A DNA stretch of 64,000 bases, taken from assembly GCA_021648845.1 (NCBI GenBank), contig JAKJHY010000013.1, positions 62,001 to 126,000 of the forward strand, written 5' to 3'. Below the pieces are notes generated by a model. The model ran no database searches, had not been told where the DNA came from, and was given only the letters and a program-made list of their open reading frames with translations. Made by a program: the position numbers and the translations under genes. This document shows positions 17,912 through 26,475 of this stretch, piece after piece (the stretch's first letter is position 1; the number at the start of each line of letters is the position of its first letter). The stretch comes from Mycobacterium sp. MBM. Lineage in GTDB: Bacteria; Actinomycetota; Actinomycetes; Mycobacteriales; Mycobacteriaceae.

Positions 17912-18034
17912 ACAGCTGATCTCGGCGCTGATGTGGCCCGGTAGGCAGATGTCCTCGTCGCTGCCGCCGCCGACCGATCCTCGAAAGTGCCGTGGACCGG
18001 ATAGGCCGCGCGTGCCAACGCGCCGCCTGCCGTG

Positions 18035-20158
18035 TCAGCGATCCAGGACTGCGCGTGTGCTGGCCGCAGGGCTCAGGTCGAGGCGGCGCAACAGTTGCGC
18101 GTTAAGCGCCACGACGATCGTCGACAACGACATCAAGATCGCGCCGACTGACATCGGCAGCACAAACCCGATCGGTGCGAGCACACCGGCAGCCAAGGGC
18201 ACTGCGATGAGGTTGTAGCCCGCCCCCCACCACAGGTTCTGCTTCATCTTTCGGTAGCTGGCACGCGACAGTTCGATCACCGACAACACCGAGCGCGGGT
18301 CCGAACTGGCCAGTATCACGCCGGCAGAGGCGATGGCCACGTCGGTGCCGGCGCCGATCGCGATGCCAACGTCGGCTTGCGCCAACGCGGGGGCATCGTT
18401 GACACCATCGCCCACCATGGCGACCTTCTTGCCCTCCTGTTGCAGCGCAGCAACTTTCGACGCCTTGTCTTCCGGGCGTACTCCGGCGAACACCCGATCT
18501 ATGCCAAGTTCGTGACCTACCGCCTGCGCGACCGCTTCGGCGTCACCGGTAATCATGACCACCTCGACGCCGAGCTTGTGCAAGGCATCGACCGCTTCGC
18601 GGGACTCGGGGCGAATCTCATCGGCCAGGCGGAGGCCGCCGAGCACAGTGCCGTCGCGGACGACGTGCAGGATGATCGCGCCCTCGTCGCGCCACGAGGT
18701 CGCCGCGTGAACTTCCTGTCCGCCGATCTCGTCGAGCAGGCGCGGGCCGCCCACCCGGATCTCGTGGCCCTCCACCGTCGCGGTCACACCCACCGCCGGG
18801 GAAGATGAGAAGCCACTGGCGCGCGGCACAGTGAGTGCGCGCTCCTCGGCGGCTTTCACGATTGCCCGCGCGAGGGGGTGTTCACTGTCGGCCTCGGCGG
18901 CAGCGGCCAAGGCGAGCACGGTGTTGTCGTCGAGGTCGCCGCTGGCCTCGATCGCGGTCACGGTCGGTTCACCCTTGGTCAGGGTGCCCGTTTTGTCGAA
19001 GAGCACGGCGTTAACGGTGCGCATGCCTTCGAGGGCGAGGCGATCCTTGATCAGAACGCCGCCCCGCGCGGCGCGCTCGGTCGCGATCGACACCACCAGT
19101 GGTATCGCCAATCCCAACGCATGCGGGCAAGCGATGACGAGCACGGTGATCGCCCGGACAACGGAGGCATCAGGGTCTCCGACAATCGACCACGCCACGG
19201 CGGTGATGGCGGCCGTCCCCAAGGCGAACCAGAACAGCCAGCCCGCCGCTCGGTCGGCGAGGCGCTGGGCTCGCGAGGACGAGTTCTGCGCTTCGGTGAC
19301 CAGGCGCTGGATTCCCGCCAGGGCGGTGTCATCGCCGGTGGCGGTAATTTCGACCCGCAACCCGGAATCGGTGGCCACGGTTCCGGCCGTCACCGCATCT
19401 CCGACGCCGCGGGCCACCGGCCGCGATTCACCGGTCACCATCGACTCGTCCATGTCCGCGCGTCCGTCGACGATCTTGCCGTCGGCGGGGACGCTGCCAC
19501 CGGGTCGCACAACCACCAGATCCCCCACCCGCAGGTCGGCGGGTGAGACGGTGACGATGCGCTCGCCGTCGACCTTCTCGGCCTCGTCGGGAAGCAGGGC
19601 GGCCAGGGAATCCAGTGCGGAGGTGGTCTGCGCCAGGGAGCGCATCTCGACCCAGTGGCCGAGCAGCATGATGACGATCAGCAGCGCCAGTTCCCACCAG
19701 AACTCCAGTTCGTGGTGGAGCACACCCAGGCTCGCGCCCCAGGAGGCGAAGAATGCGACGGTGATGGCCAGACCGATGAGCAGCATCATTCCCGGTTTGC
19801 GGGAACGGATTTCGCTGACGGCGCCGGTGAGGAAGGGGCGACCGCCAACGACGTACATGACCGTGCCCAGCAGTGGTGCGATCCAGCGGCCGCCGGGGAC
19901 GTCGGGCACTGCGTAGCCGAGCAGCATGGCGAACATGGTCGAGAACGCGATGACTGGGATGGCGATGATCAAGTTGATCCAGAACAGCTTCCGGAACACG
20001 GCAACATGATCGGCGCCGTGGCCGGCGTGACCCCCGTGGTCGCCATGGTGGTCGTGGCGGACGTTGGTGTCGTGAGCAGGGTGCTCGCCGTGATCGTCGT
20101 GGTTGGCGTGAACGCCGTTGTGCGATGCCGGTAACGCGTGCTCGTCGTGGCTGGTCAT
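18035..20158 (-). CDS. copB: CopB-type heavy-metal P-type ATPase (CPH motif)
   Basis: A 707-residue P1B ATPase. The N-terminus is a roughly 45-residue His-rich metal-binding tail (HDDHGEHPAHD, DHHGDHGGHAGHG) instead of an HMA domain. The transmembrane metal site reads CPH in VLVIACPHALGL, the phosphorylation site is DKTGTLTKGEP, the actuator TGES lies in MVTGESRPV, and the hinge GDGVNDAP is present. CPH with a His-rich tail defines the P1B-3 (CopB) group that exports copper from the cytoplasm. It follows csoR at the end of the copper operon, with AAGGAGAG before its ATG. Confidence 0.93.
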   Translation of the reverse strand: MTSHDEHALPASHNGVHANHDDHGEHPAHDTNVRHDHHGDHGGHAGHGADHVAVFRKLFWINLIIAIPVIAFSTMFAMLLGYAVPDVPGGRWIAPLLGTVMYVVGGRPFLTGAVSEIRSRKPGMMLLIGLAITVAFFASWGASLGVLHHELEFWWELALLIVIMLLGHWVEMRSLAQTTSALDSLAALLPDEAEKVDGERIVTVSPADLRVGDLVVVRPGGSVPADGKIVDGRADMDESMVTGESRPVARGVGDAVTAGTVATDSGLRVEITATGDDTALAGIQRLVTEAQNSSSRAQRLADRAAGWLFWFALGTAAITAVAWSIVGDPDASVVRAITVLVIACPHALGLAIPLVVSIATERAARGGVLIKDRLALEGMRTVNAVLFDKTGTLTKGEPTVTAIEASGDLDDNTVLALAAAAEADSEHPLARAIVKAAEERALTVPRASGFSSSPAVGVTATVEGHEIRVGGPRLLDEIGGQEVHAATSWRDEGAIILHVVRDGTVLGGLRLADEIRPESREAVDALHKLGVEVVMITGDAEAVAQAVGHELGIDRVFAGVRPEDKASKVAALQQEGKKVAMVGDGVNDAPALAQADVGIAIGAGTDVAIASAGVILASSDPRSVLSVIELSRASYRKMKQNLWWGAGYNLIAVPLAAGVLAPIGFVLPMSVGAILMSLSTIVVALNAQLLRRLDLSPAASTRAVLDR

Positions 20159-20255
20159 GTTGCGCTCTCCTTGAGGAGTCTCACGTGTCTGTTCGCGCCA
20201 GGGTGTGCAGCGGCGACGATCCCAGGCGGCCGCGTCGCTGCACCGCCGGTGCGGG

Positions 20256-20585
20256 TCATGACCGCACGAGTCGGGCGATGGCTTCGGATGCTTCGGTGAG
20301 TTTGGCGTCGGCGGCTGGCCCCCCGGCGGCAGCGGCGTCTCGAACGCAGTGTCGTAGATGGTCGTCGAGCAGGGCCAGCGCGACGCTCTGCAGGGCTTTG
20401 GTCAACGCGTCAGCCTGGGTGAGGATGTCGATGCAATAGCGTTCCTCCTCGATCATCCGGCTGATGCCGCGGGCTTGGCCCTCAATGCGTTTCAAGCGTT
20501 TGAGGTACTTGTCTTTGTCGGTGATGTAGCCGTGGTGCACCGAACCCGATGCCGGGCAGTCATCAGCGTCATCGACGTGCGTCAT
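20256..20585 (-). CDS. csoR: CsoR-family copper-sensing repressor
   Basis: A 109-residue DUF156/CsoR protein. The start at 20585 (MTHVDDADDCP) is preferred over an in-frame ATG at 20660 because GAAGGA precedes it at good spacing and the longer version overlaps the neighbour. The four-helix core begins KDKYLKRLKRIEGQARGI. The Cu(I) ligand set is complete: Cys51, His76 and Cys80 (YCIDIL, DDHLRHC). CsoR binds DNA without copper and is released by Cu(I). Two CsoR-type operators lie at the head of this operon and a third upstream of a small Cys peptide. Confidence 0.92.
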   Translation of the reverse strand: MTHVDDADDCPASGSVHHGYITDKDKYLKRLKRIEGQARGISRMIEEERYCIDILTQADALTKALQSVALALLDDHLRHCVRDAAAAGGPAADAKLTEASEAIARLVRS

Positions 20586-20656
20586 GGCAGATCCTTCGTT
20601 CCGGTGAGCGTGGGCACCGCCGCCGGGCTCTCGGCGGCCGGTGTGTGAGATGTCAG

Positions 20657-20932
20657 TCACGCCGCGCTGGCGTACTTGTCGGGGTCACGATCGAACCGCG
20701 GTCCACATCCTTTACAGCACAACCAGTACCGTCGGCCGCGGTAGTCGCGGAACAGGCCCGCGGCTTCGGCGGCCGTCTTGTCCACTGGCGTGCCGGGCAT
20801 CACCGGGCATGTTGCCCGGTCCGTTGCGGGGTCGAGGAGGTTCGTGGCCGCAGGATTGATGATCGTCGTGTCGAGGTCTGGTGTTGAGCCGCTGCAGCAG
20901 CAGCTCGACGTCAGGTTCTTTTTGTCGGACAT
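20657..20932 (-). CDS. small YHS-domain metal-binding protein
   Basis: A 91-residue protein. The C-terminal half, CPVMPGTPVDKTAAEAAGLFRDYRGRRYWLCCKGC, is a YHS/TRASH-like domain with a Cys pair at each end. The N-terminus adds a CCCSG cluster. Such small proteins accompany copper ATPases and are thought to deliver metal or sense it. ATG at 20932 with AAGGAGA before it. It lies between copA and csoR in one operon. Confidence 0.8.
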   Translation of the reverse strand: MSDKKNLTSSCCCSGSTPDLDTTIINPAATNLLDPATDRATCPVMPGTPVDKTAAEAAGLFRDYRGRRYWLCCKGCGPRFDRDPDKYASAA

Positions 20933-20956
20933 GGGTTCTCCTTGATGCGGTAAGGG

Positions 20957-23224
20957 TTAGTGAGTGGGGGCCGAGGATGTGGATGTGAAGCCGCGCAGTC
21001 GGAGGCTGTTGCCTACGACGAAGATGCTGGAGAATGCCATGGCCGCGCCGGCGAGCATGGGGTTGAGCATGCCCAGTGCTGCTACCGGTATGGCGGCGAC
21101 GTTGTAGGCGAACGCCCAGAACAGGTTCGTCTTGATCGTCGATAATGTTTTGCGGGATAGCCGGATCGCGTCGACGGCGCTGCGCAGGTCGCCGCGTACC
21201 AGGGTGATGTCGGAGGCTTCGATCGCGACATCGGTTCCAGTACCCATGGCCAGGCCGAGGTCGGCTTGGGCGAGGGCGGGCGCATCGTTGACGCCATCGC
21301 CGACCATCGCCACCGTTTTGCCCTCGGCTTGCAGCCGGGCGATGACGTCGACTTTGTCTTTGGGCATGACCTCGGCGATCACGGTGTCGATGCCGACCTC
21401 GGCGGCGATCTGGCGGGCGACGGCTTCGTTGTCCCCGGTGAGCAGCACAGGCGTCAGACCGAGTTCCCGCATCTGTGAGATCGCCTGAGCGCTCGTCGGT
21501 TTCACGGTGTCTGCGACGACGAGTACTCCGCGAGCCTGACCGTCCCAGCCGACGGCGACCACCGTCTTGCCCTGCGCTTCGGCCGAGCTTTTTGCCTGCA
21601 CCAACTCTGGGCTCAGGTGTTGGGACCAGTCGGCGAGCAGTGATTCGCGCCCCACGACGACGGCGTGGCCGTCGACGACGCCCTGCACACCCTTGCCTTC
21701 GACGTTGGCGAAATCCTCGGGGGTGGGTAGCGTCCCGAGTTCTTCGGCGGCGGCGGTGGCGATGGCTTGGGCGATCGGGTGCTCTGAGGCGTTCTCCAAT
21801 GCGCCGGCCAGCCGGAGCAGGTCCACGCGTTCGGTTCCCTGGACGGTAACGACGTCGACCAGGGTCATCTTGCCGGTGGTGACGGTGCCGGTCTTGTCCA
21901 GCACCACGGTGTCGACCTTGCGGGTGGACTCCAGCACCTCCGGGCCCTTGATCAACACGCCCATTTGCGCGCCGCGACCGGTGCCCACCAGAAGTGCCGT
22001 CGGCGTAGCCAAACCGAGCGCGCAGGGGCAGGCGATTACCAGGACCGCCACCGCGGCCGTGAAGGCGGCCGCGACTGGGAAGCCCGCGCCCAGCCATGCG
22101 CCGAGTGTGATCACCGCGATCGCGAGGACGATCGGCACGAAGACGCCGGAGATGCGGTCGGCCAGACGCTGGACCTGGGCTTTGCCGGTTTGTGCGTTCT
22201 CCACCAGTTGGGCCATCTGCGCCAGCTGGGTGTCAGAACCGACGCGGGTGGCGCGCACCACCAGCCGCCCGCCGGCGTTGACGGTTGCACCGACCACGGT
22301 GTCCCCTGGGCCGACCTCCACGGGGACCGATTCGCCGGTCAGCATCGAGGCATCGACCGCTGATGTCCCCGTCGCCACCACCCCGTCGGTGGCGATCTTC
22401 TCTCCCGGGCGCACGACGAACTCGTCGCCCACCATCAGGTCCTCGACGGCGATCTTCGTTTCCGCGCCGTCGCGCAGAACGGACACCTTCTTAGCGCCCA
22501 TCTCCAGGAGGGCGCGCAACGCCGCGCCGGCTTGCCGTTTGGACCGTTTCTCGAAGTAGCGCCCGGCAAGGATGAATGTTGTTACGCCAGCGGCGACTTC
22601 GAGGTAGATGTTGGCGGCGCCGTGAGACGGTGCGAGTGTCAGTTCGAAGGGATGCTTCATTCCTGGGGTGCCGGCGGTCCCGAAGAACAGCGCGTATAGC
22701 GACCATAGGAAGGCCGACAAGGTGCCCAGGGAGATGAGCGTGTCCATCGTTGCCGTGGCGTGGCGCAGGTTGGCCCAGGCTGCGCGGTGAAACGGCCACG
22801 CCGCCCAGACGATCACCGGCGCAGCCAGCACCAGCGAGGCCCACTGCCAGTAGGTGAACTGCAGCGTGGGGATCATCGCCATCGCGATGACCGGCACCGA
22901 TAGCAGCACCGAACCGGTCAGCCGGTGGCGCAGGGACACCCTTTCGGGGTCGTCGGTCTCGCCTGTCTCTCCGGGCGGGGCGGGCTTCTCCGGTGTGGGT
23001 AGCGCGGCGCTGTAGCCGGCGTTTTCCACCTCGGCGAGCAGCTGCGCGGGATCGTATCCGTCGGGCACCGTGACGGTGGCCTTCTCGGTCGCGTAGTTGA
23101 CCGTGGCCGCGACGCCGTCGATCTTGTTGAGCTTGCGTTCGATGCGGTTGGCGCATGAGGCGCAGGTCATTCCTCCGATGCGTAATTCAATGCTCGGGCC
23201 GGACACGGGTGTCGATGTCGTCAT
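20957..23224 (-). CDS. copA: Cu(I)-exporting P1B-type ATPase, CopA/CtpV-like
   Basis: A 755-residue P1B-1 ATPase. It has one N-terminal HMA domain with GGMTCASCANRIE (residues about 18-30), eight predicted membrane helices, the CPC motif in VLVIACPCALGLATP, phosphorylation site DKTGTVTTGKM, TGES actuator loop, and GDGVNDAP. This group pumps Cu(I) out of the cytoplasm, receiving it from a CopZ chaperone such as the one encoded three genes upstream. ATG at 23224. The coexistence with a CPH-type ATPase gives the island two different copper pumps. Confidence 0.94.
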   Translation of the reverse strand: MTTSTPVSGPSIELRIGGMTCASCANRIERKLNKIDGVAATVNYATEKATVTVPDGYDPAQLLAEVENAGYSAALPTPEKPAPPGETGETDDPERVSLRHRLTGSVLLSVPVIAMAMIPTLQFTYWQWASLVLAAPVIVWAAWPFHRAAWANLRHATATMDTLISLGTLSAFLWSLYALFFGTAGTPGMKHPFELTLAPSHGAANIYLEVAAGVTTFILAGRYFEKRSKRQAGAALRALLEMGAKKVSVLRDGAETKIAVEDLMVGDEFVVRPGEKIATDGVVATGTSAVDASMLTGESVPVEVGPGDTVVGATVNAGGRLVVRATRVGSDTQLAQMAQLVENAQTGKAQVQRLADRISGVFVPIVLAIAVITLGAWLGAGFPVAAAFTAAVAVLVIACPCALGLATPTALLVGTGRGAQMGVLIKGPEVLESTRKVDTVVLDKTGTVTTGKMTLVDVVTVQGTERVDLLRLAGALENASEHPIAQAIATAAAEELGTLPTPEDFANVEGKGVQGVVDGHAVVVGRESLLADWSQHLSPELVQAKSSAEAQGKTVVAVGWDGQARGVLVVADTVKPTSAQAISQMRELGLTPVLLTGDNEAVARQIAAEVGIDTVIAEVMPKDKVDVIARLQAEGKTVAMVGDGVNDAPALAQADLGLAMGTGTDVAIEASDITLVRGDLRSAVDAIRLSRKTLSTIKTNLFWAFAYNVAAIPVAALGMLNPMLAGAAMAFSSIFVVGNSLRLRGFTSTSSAPTH

Positions 23225-23265
23225 GTGTTGCCTCTGTCTTTCAGTTTCTAGGCGGACGGAGGTCG

Positions 23266-24237
23266 TCAGTGCCCGCCGGCATGGCCGGTGTCGCCAGGCG
23301 ATTCTGGTGAGGGCTGATTGGTGTCGCCGCGTGCGGCGTCGACGACGAAGGTGGCGGTGTGCACGGTGTCGTCGACCTTGAAGTCGAGGTAGAGCAGGTA
23401 GCGACCGGCGGTGGGTGCGGTCGCGGCGAACGACACCGCAGGCCCACCGGTGCGGTCCCCCTGGGGCTCAGCGCCCTCAGGGTGCACGTGCAGGTACGCC
23501 AGGTCGCCCTCACGCAGCGCGACGAGGTGACCGTATGCCCCCAGGTAGGGCTGCAATGTGCTCACCGGCTCGCCGTCACGGGAGACCTTCGCTGTGACCT
23601 GTGTCGAGACGCCCGCGGTAAGCGCACCGTCGAGTTCCACGGTGTACCCGGCAATTTCGTCCACCATGCGTGCGGCCACCGGCATCGACGGGGAGAACTC
23701 GCCAGCCACGTCGACTGTGCGGGTGAGCGTGAGTTTGGTACTGCCAGCCTGGGCAGGTTGAAAGTCCGCGAACACCCGGTAGGTCCCGGCGGACTTCCAG
23801 ACCCAGGGCGTCGACCATATGCCGGTTGCCTGATCTAGGACCGGGTGTACGTGCGCGAAATGCTCACCATCAGAACGGACGACGATGAGATGCAGCTGCT
23901 TGTCGTGCACCGTCGCGTAGTCCAGAAGCGGCGCACCGCTGGGATCAGCAATGGTGAAGCTCAAACTGCCACGATCGTTGGGTGCGCCGGGTGCCCGCAC
24001 CGCGCTGAGCGCGTATCCGTCTTGGGCGAGCGACAACCCCGGCGGATCAGCGGACAAAGGAGATACCGGCAACGCCTGCTCGATCGGCGCGCTGTGATCA
24101 ACCGCGGGCTCAGCGCCAACGTGCTGAGTGGCCGTCACCGCGGTGTCGGGGTCGACCGCCGCGGCGGTGACGTACGCAGCCGTGAACGCCACCGCCAGTC
24201 CCGCACCGAAAGCGGCCAACCGTCCCGCAGCGTTCAT
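23266..24237 (-). CDS. secreted copper-associated protein with His motifs
   Basis: A 323-residue exported protein. The N-terminal signal or anchor is LAAFGAGLAVAFTAAYVTAAAV. Two similar beta domains each contain a His pair: LHLIVVRSDGEHFAHVHP near residue 130 and GHLVALREGDLAYLHVHPEG near 240. This pattern is common in actinobacterial periplasmic proteins encoded between copZ and copA, and suggests extracytoplasmic metal binding. It overlaps the copZ stop by 4 nt. The Gly/His tail ends GDTGHAGGH. The exact role is not known. Confidence 0.7.
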   Translation of the reverse strand: MNAAGRLAAFGAGLAVAFTAAYVTAAAVDPDTAVTATQHVGAEPAVDHSAPIEQALPVSPLSADPPGLSLAQDGYALSAVRAPGAPNDRGSLSFTIADPSGAPLLDYATVHDKQLHLIVVRSDGEHFAHVHPVLDQATGIWSTPWVWKSAGTYRVFADFQPAQAGSTKLTLTRTVDVAGEFSPSMPVAARMVDEIAGYTVELDGALTAGVSTQVTAKVSRDGEPVSTLQPYLGAYGHLVALREGDLAYLHVHPEGAEPQGDRTGGPAVSFAATAPTAGRYLLYLDFKVDDTVHTATFVVDAARGDTNQPSPESPGDTGHAGGH

Positions 24238-24446
24238 GCGACACGCACCGCCGAATAACCGGCCTCGTCGACCGCATGCAGGATCTGGGCGTCATCGACG
24301 GGACCGCTGGAAGTCACGATCAGAGTGCCCGTCGAAGCGCTCACCTCGACGTCTTGAACCCCGGCGACCTCGCTGACTTCTTCTCGCACCGACAGCTCAC
24401 AGTGCCCGCAGGTCATTCCCGTGACGGCGTACGTGATCGTGCTCAT
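24234..24446 (-). CDS. copZ: copper chaperone, HMA domain (CopZ-like)
   Basis: A 70-residue single HMA domain with the metal-binding loop GMTCGHCELSV. ATG at 24446 (MSTITYAVTG); an upstream GTG is ignored because it would run through the operator region. It is the first gene of the copper operon, directly downstream of two CsoR-type operators, and its stop overlaps the next ATG. It should carry Cu(I) to CopA in the cytoplasm. Confidence 0.92.
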   Translation of the reverse strand: MSTITYAVTGMTCGHCELSVREEVSEVAGVQDVEVSASTGTLIVTSSGPVDDAQILHAVDEAGYSAVRVA

Positions 24447-24472
24447 GACCGAACTCCCATCTTCAACGCGTG

Positions 24473-24489
24473 ATACCCCTACCCGGTAT
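24473..24489. promoter_or_regulatory. CsoR-type operator, ATACC-N7-GGTAT
   Basis: ATACCCCTACCCGGTAT, 27 bp upstream of the copZ ATG. The half-sites are perfect inverted repeats of five bases. The spacing and G/C-rich centre resemble known CsoR operators of mycobacteria. Confidence 0.75.
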
Positions 24490-24503
24490 GCGTACACCAA
24501 CCT

Positions 24504-24520
24504 ATACCCCTAGAGGGTAT
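24504..24520. promoter_or_regulatory. CsoR-type operator, ATACCC-N5-GGGTAT
   Basis: ATACCCCTAGAGGGTAT, a six-base perfect dyad, 31 bp (about three helical turns) from the neighbouring copy, centre to centre. It lies between the copZ operon and the divergent hydrolase gene at 24602 and could control both. Confidence 0.8.
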
Positions 24521-24601
24521 GTTGCAAGGGCGGGTTCCTCGGACCCTTGGCGATGCCGCGTCGACGCCGGTCGAGGAATCCGCGACGAAGGGAGAGAACC
24601 G

Positions 24602-25408
24602 ATGGGGGTGCGAACGTTGCACGCCGGGGATGACGGCTGGCCGCTCATGGGCGAGGTCGTCGGCCGCGGCGAGCTGATCGTCATGCTGCACGGCGGTGGG
24701 CCCGACCACTACAGCATGCGGCCGCTTGCCAATAGACTTGCTGGCCGGTATCGCGTTGCGCTGCCGGATATTCGAGGATATGGAGCATCGCGATGCCCCG
24801 ACCCGACGTTGCACCGCTGGGATCAGTACGTCACCGACGCCATTGAGATCATGCACGCGCTCGACGCCACGTCCGCCCACTTTGTCGGCGCCGGCCTCGG
24901 CGGCACGATTGCCTTGCGGACATGTCTGGAACACCGCCATGTCGCCCGGTCCGCAGTCATCATCAGTGCTGAAGCTATCGAGGACGACGAGGACAAGGCT
25001 GCCGACACAGAGCTGATGGACCGTTTCGCCAACCGCGCCCGCTCCCGCGGTTTACAGGCCGCCTGGGAGCTGTTTGTCCCTCATCTTCAGCCGCTCATTG
25101 CCAACCTCGTCACCGAGGCCATTCCGCGCGCTGACGCTCAAAGTGCCGCTGTCGCAGCGACAATCGGTCATGACCGCGCTTTCGCGACTGTCGAGGAACT
25201 CCGGCGCATCAACACGCCGACGCTCATCATCGCCGGCGACTACTCACGCCACCCTACGCAACTCGCGCGCACCCTCGCCGACGCCCTTCCGCACGGAGAG
25301 CTTGCCGAGGTCGCGATGTCCGACCTGCTCGCCAACGCTGAAGACCTGGCGCGCGCCTTCGGCCCGGCAATCGAACAATTCCTCGCCACGTCGGACCGGG
25401 ACATTTAA
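24602..25408 (+). CDS. alpha/beta-hydrolase-fold protein lacking the nucleophile Ser
   Basis: A 268-residue alpha/beta hydrolase. ATG at 24602 with AGGGAGA upstream. The oxyanion region HGGGPDHYSM, the DIRGYGAS strand-loop and the cap are all normal. The nucleophile elbow, however, reads GAGLGG (residues 96-101), with Gly98 where GxSxG hydrolases have Ser, and no His is found at the usual C-terminal position (EVAMSDLLANAEDL). It is therefore probably not a conventional hydrolase. It is divergent from the copper operon and shares its CsoR operators, so copper-dependent expression is likely. Its function is unknown. Confidence 0.75.
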   Translation: MGVRTLHAGDDGWPLMGEVVGRGELIVMLHGGGPDHYSMRPLANRLAGRYRVALPDIRGYGASRCPDPTLHRWDQYVTDAIEIMHALDATSAHFVGAGLGGTIALRTCLEHRHVARSAVIISAEAIEDDEDKAADTELMDRFANRARSRGLQAAWELFVPHLQPLIANLVTEAIPRADAQSAAVAATIGHDRAFATVEELRRINTPTLIIAGDYSRHPTQLARTLADALPHGELAEVAMSDLLANAEDLARAFGPAIEQFLATSDRDI

Positions 25409-25468
25409 GGCCATCAAATAGCGGCGCAGCCCGTCAGGGACACCGAGGTGGCCGCGGTCCGCAGGCCC

Positions 25469-25615
25469 TTAGCTGCAGCAGGATTTCCCCGTATCGGCCT
25501 TGATAGGGCGGCGCCCGCCGGCGATTTGGCTAAACGTGCACAGGGCCACGCACTTGGCGATCGACCGTATGGTTGAACTCTGGGTGAGCCGCCGGAGTTT
25601 CTCTTGTGCCGTCAT
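25469..25615 (-). CDS. small Cys-containing peptide behind a CsoR-type operator
   Basis: A 48-residue frame, MTAQEKLRRLTQSST... ending KADTGKSCCS, with Cys at 22, 26, 46 and 47. The ATG at 25615 has GGGAGG ten bases upstream, and a CsoR-type operator lies 53 bp before it. A CXXXC pair plus a C-terminal CC could bind Cu(I), making it a candidate small copper-binding protein of metallothionein type, although it does not resemble mycobacterial MymT. The next in-frame codon upstream (25666) is not preceded by a good site. No family is recognised. Confidence 0.5.
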   Translation of the reverse strand: MTAQEKLRRLTQSSTIRSIAKCVALCTFSQIAGGRRPIKADTGKSCCS

Positions 25616-25667
25616 GAACGATAGGCCTCCCAGTCGACGAGGTACCCGCCGTGGATACAACCGCAAA

Positions 25668-25684
25668 GTACCCCTCGGGGGTAT
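25668..25684. promoter_or_regulatory. CsoR-type operator, GTACCCC-N3-GGGGTAT
   Basis: GTACCCCTCGGGGGTAT is a near-perfect dyad (6 of 7 pairs) closely similar to the two sites upstream of copZ. It is placed to control the small Cys peptide on the minus strand; no plus-strand gene starts just after it. Confidence 0.7.
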
Positions 25685-26094
25685 CCCCGCACAATGTGCG
25701 ACATGTCAGACGTTTGTCGCCAACCTCTGCCATTCGGCGCCTACGCGCTTATTGCCAGCCCTATCTTCGCAGGCCCCGTCAGCGGTACAGATCAACGCCG
25801 GCAGTCGCGGCAACGTTACTTGCGCGTCGAGCAACTGGCCAGTGGCGCAAACTCGGACGTAGCCGAGGATCGCCGTCCTGCAATGACTTCTCACTGCTTA
25901 CCGCCATCGAGGATCTGAGACACGCCGTGTGGGACAAGAAATGAGACATCGCGACTTGGCGCTATGCGGCCGGCAACGTGGGCAGCCCAGGGCGGTCTCA
26001 TTTCTTTAAAAACGAGACAGCAGGGGAGATCGTGCGGAGACGTCCGTACTTGAAGGTGAAGCGCTTGCCGGCTCTTTACGCGCACAATCGGCAT
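25685..26094. other. gene-free stretch with degenerate mobile-element ends
   Basis: No supported gene in about 410 bp. It contains a perfect 12-bp inverted repeat, AAGAAATGAGAC at 25936-25947 and GTCTCATTTCTT at 25995-26006, and further GAGACA words at 25918, 26013, 26425 and 26461. Such words resemble ends of IS481-like elements, but no transposase is visible. Confidence 0.4.
25936..26006. repeat. 12-bp perfect inverted repeat pair
   Basis: AAGAAATGAGAC and its exact complement are separated by 47 bp. A hairpin of this loop size is unlikely to act as a terminator. A relic of two insertion-sequence ends or a very small non-autonomous element is the better guess. Confidence 0.5.
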
Positions 26095-26406
26095 ATGAGA
26101 GTGGAAATTGTCTATTTCGACGGGTGCCCGAATTGGCAGGAAGCCGGTGCTCGTGTGGGCGCGGCAGCAGCCGGATTGGCCGACGTCGAGATCACGTATC
26201 GGCGGGTCACTACGGACGAAGAGGCAGCCGCCTTGCCGTTCGCGGGCTCTCCCACCATCCTCATCGACGGCACAGACGCTTTTGACGATGCGGTACCGGT
26301 GACGGAGTTGGCGTGCCGGGTGTATCAGACCGATACCGGACTGATGGGGTTGCCAACGGTCACCCAGCTGAACGAAGCGTTGCGGCGCCGACAGTCGCGC
26401 AGCTAA
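26095..26406 (+). CDS. small thioredoxin-fold protein with YFDGCPNW motif
   Basis: A 103-residue protein, MRVEIVYFDGCPNWQEA. The first strand followed by CPNW at the helix start is the active-site layout of the thioredoxin-like DF/(seleno)protein family, in which the second Cys is absent. Later segments ITYRRVTTDEEAAALPFAGSPTILIDG include the cis-Pro-like SPT turn typical of thioredoxin folds. These small proteins often occur in mercury- or arsenic-resistance loci. ATG at 26095; the longer frame from 25978 is preceded by non-coding repeats. Redox or metal-thiol chemistry is likely, the target unknown. Confidence 0.65.
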   Translation: MRVEIVYFDGCPNWQEAGARVGAAAAGLADVEITYRRVTTDEEAAALPFAGSPTILIDGTDAFDDAVPVTELACRVYQTDTGLMGLPTVTQLNEALRRRQSRS

Positions 26407-26475
26407 CCGATGCGTGGGCACTAATGTGAGACAGCAAACGGATCGCCGCGTTGGTTCTAACGAGACAAGGGCGCC

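Noticed and set aside
20712..22097. A 461-codon minus-strand frame overlapping copA and the YHS gene.
   Set aside because: It is Arg/Gly-rich, has no motifs and overlaps a fully conserved ATPase in another frame.
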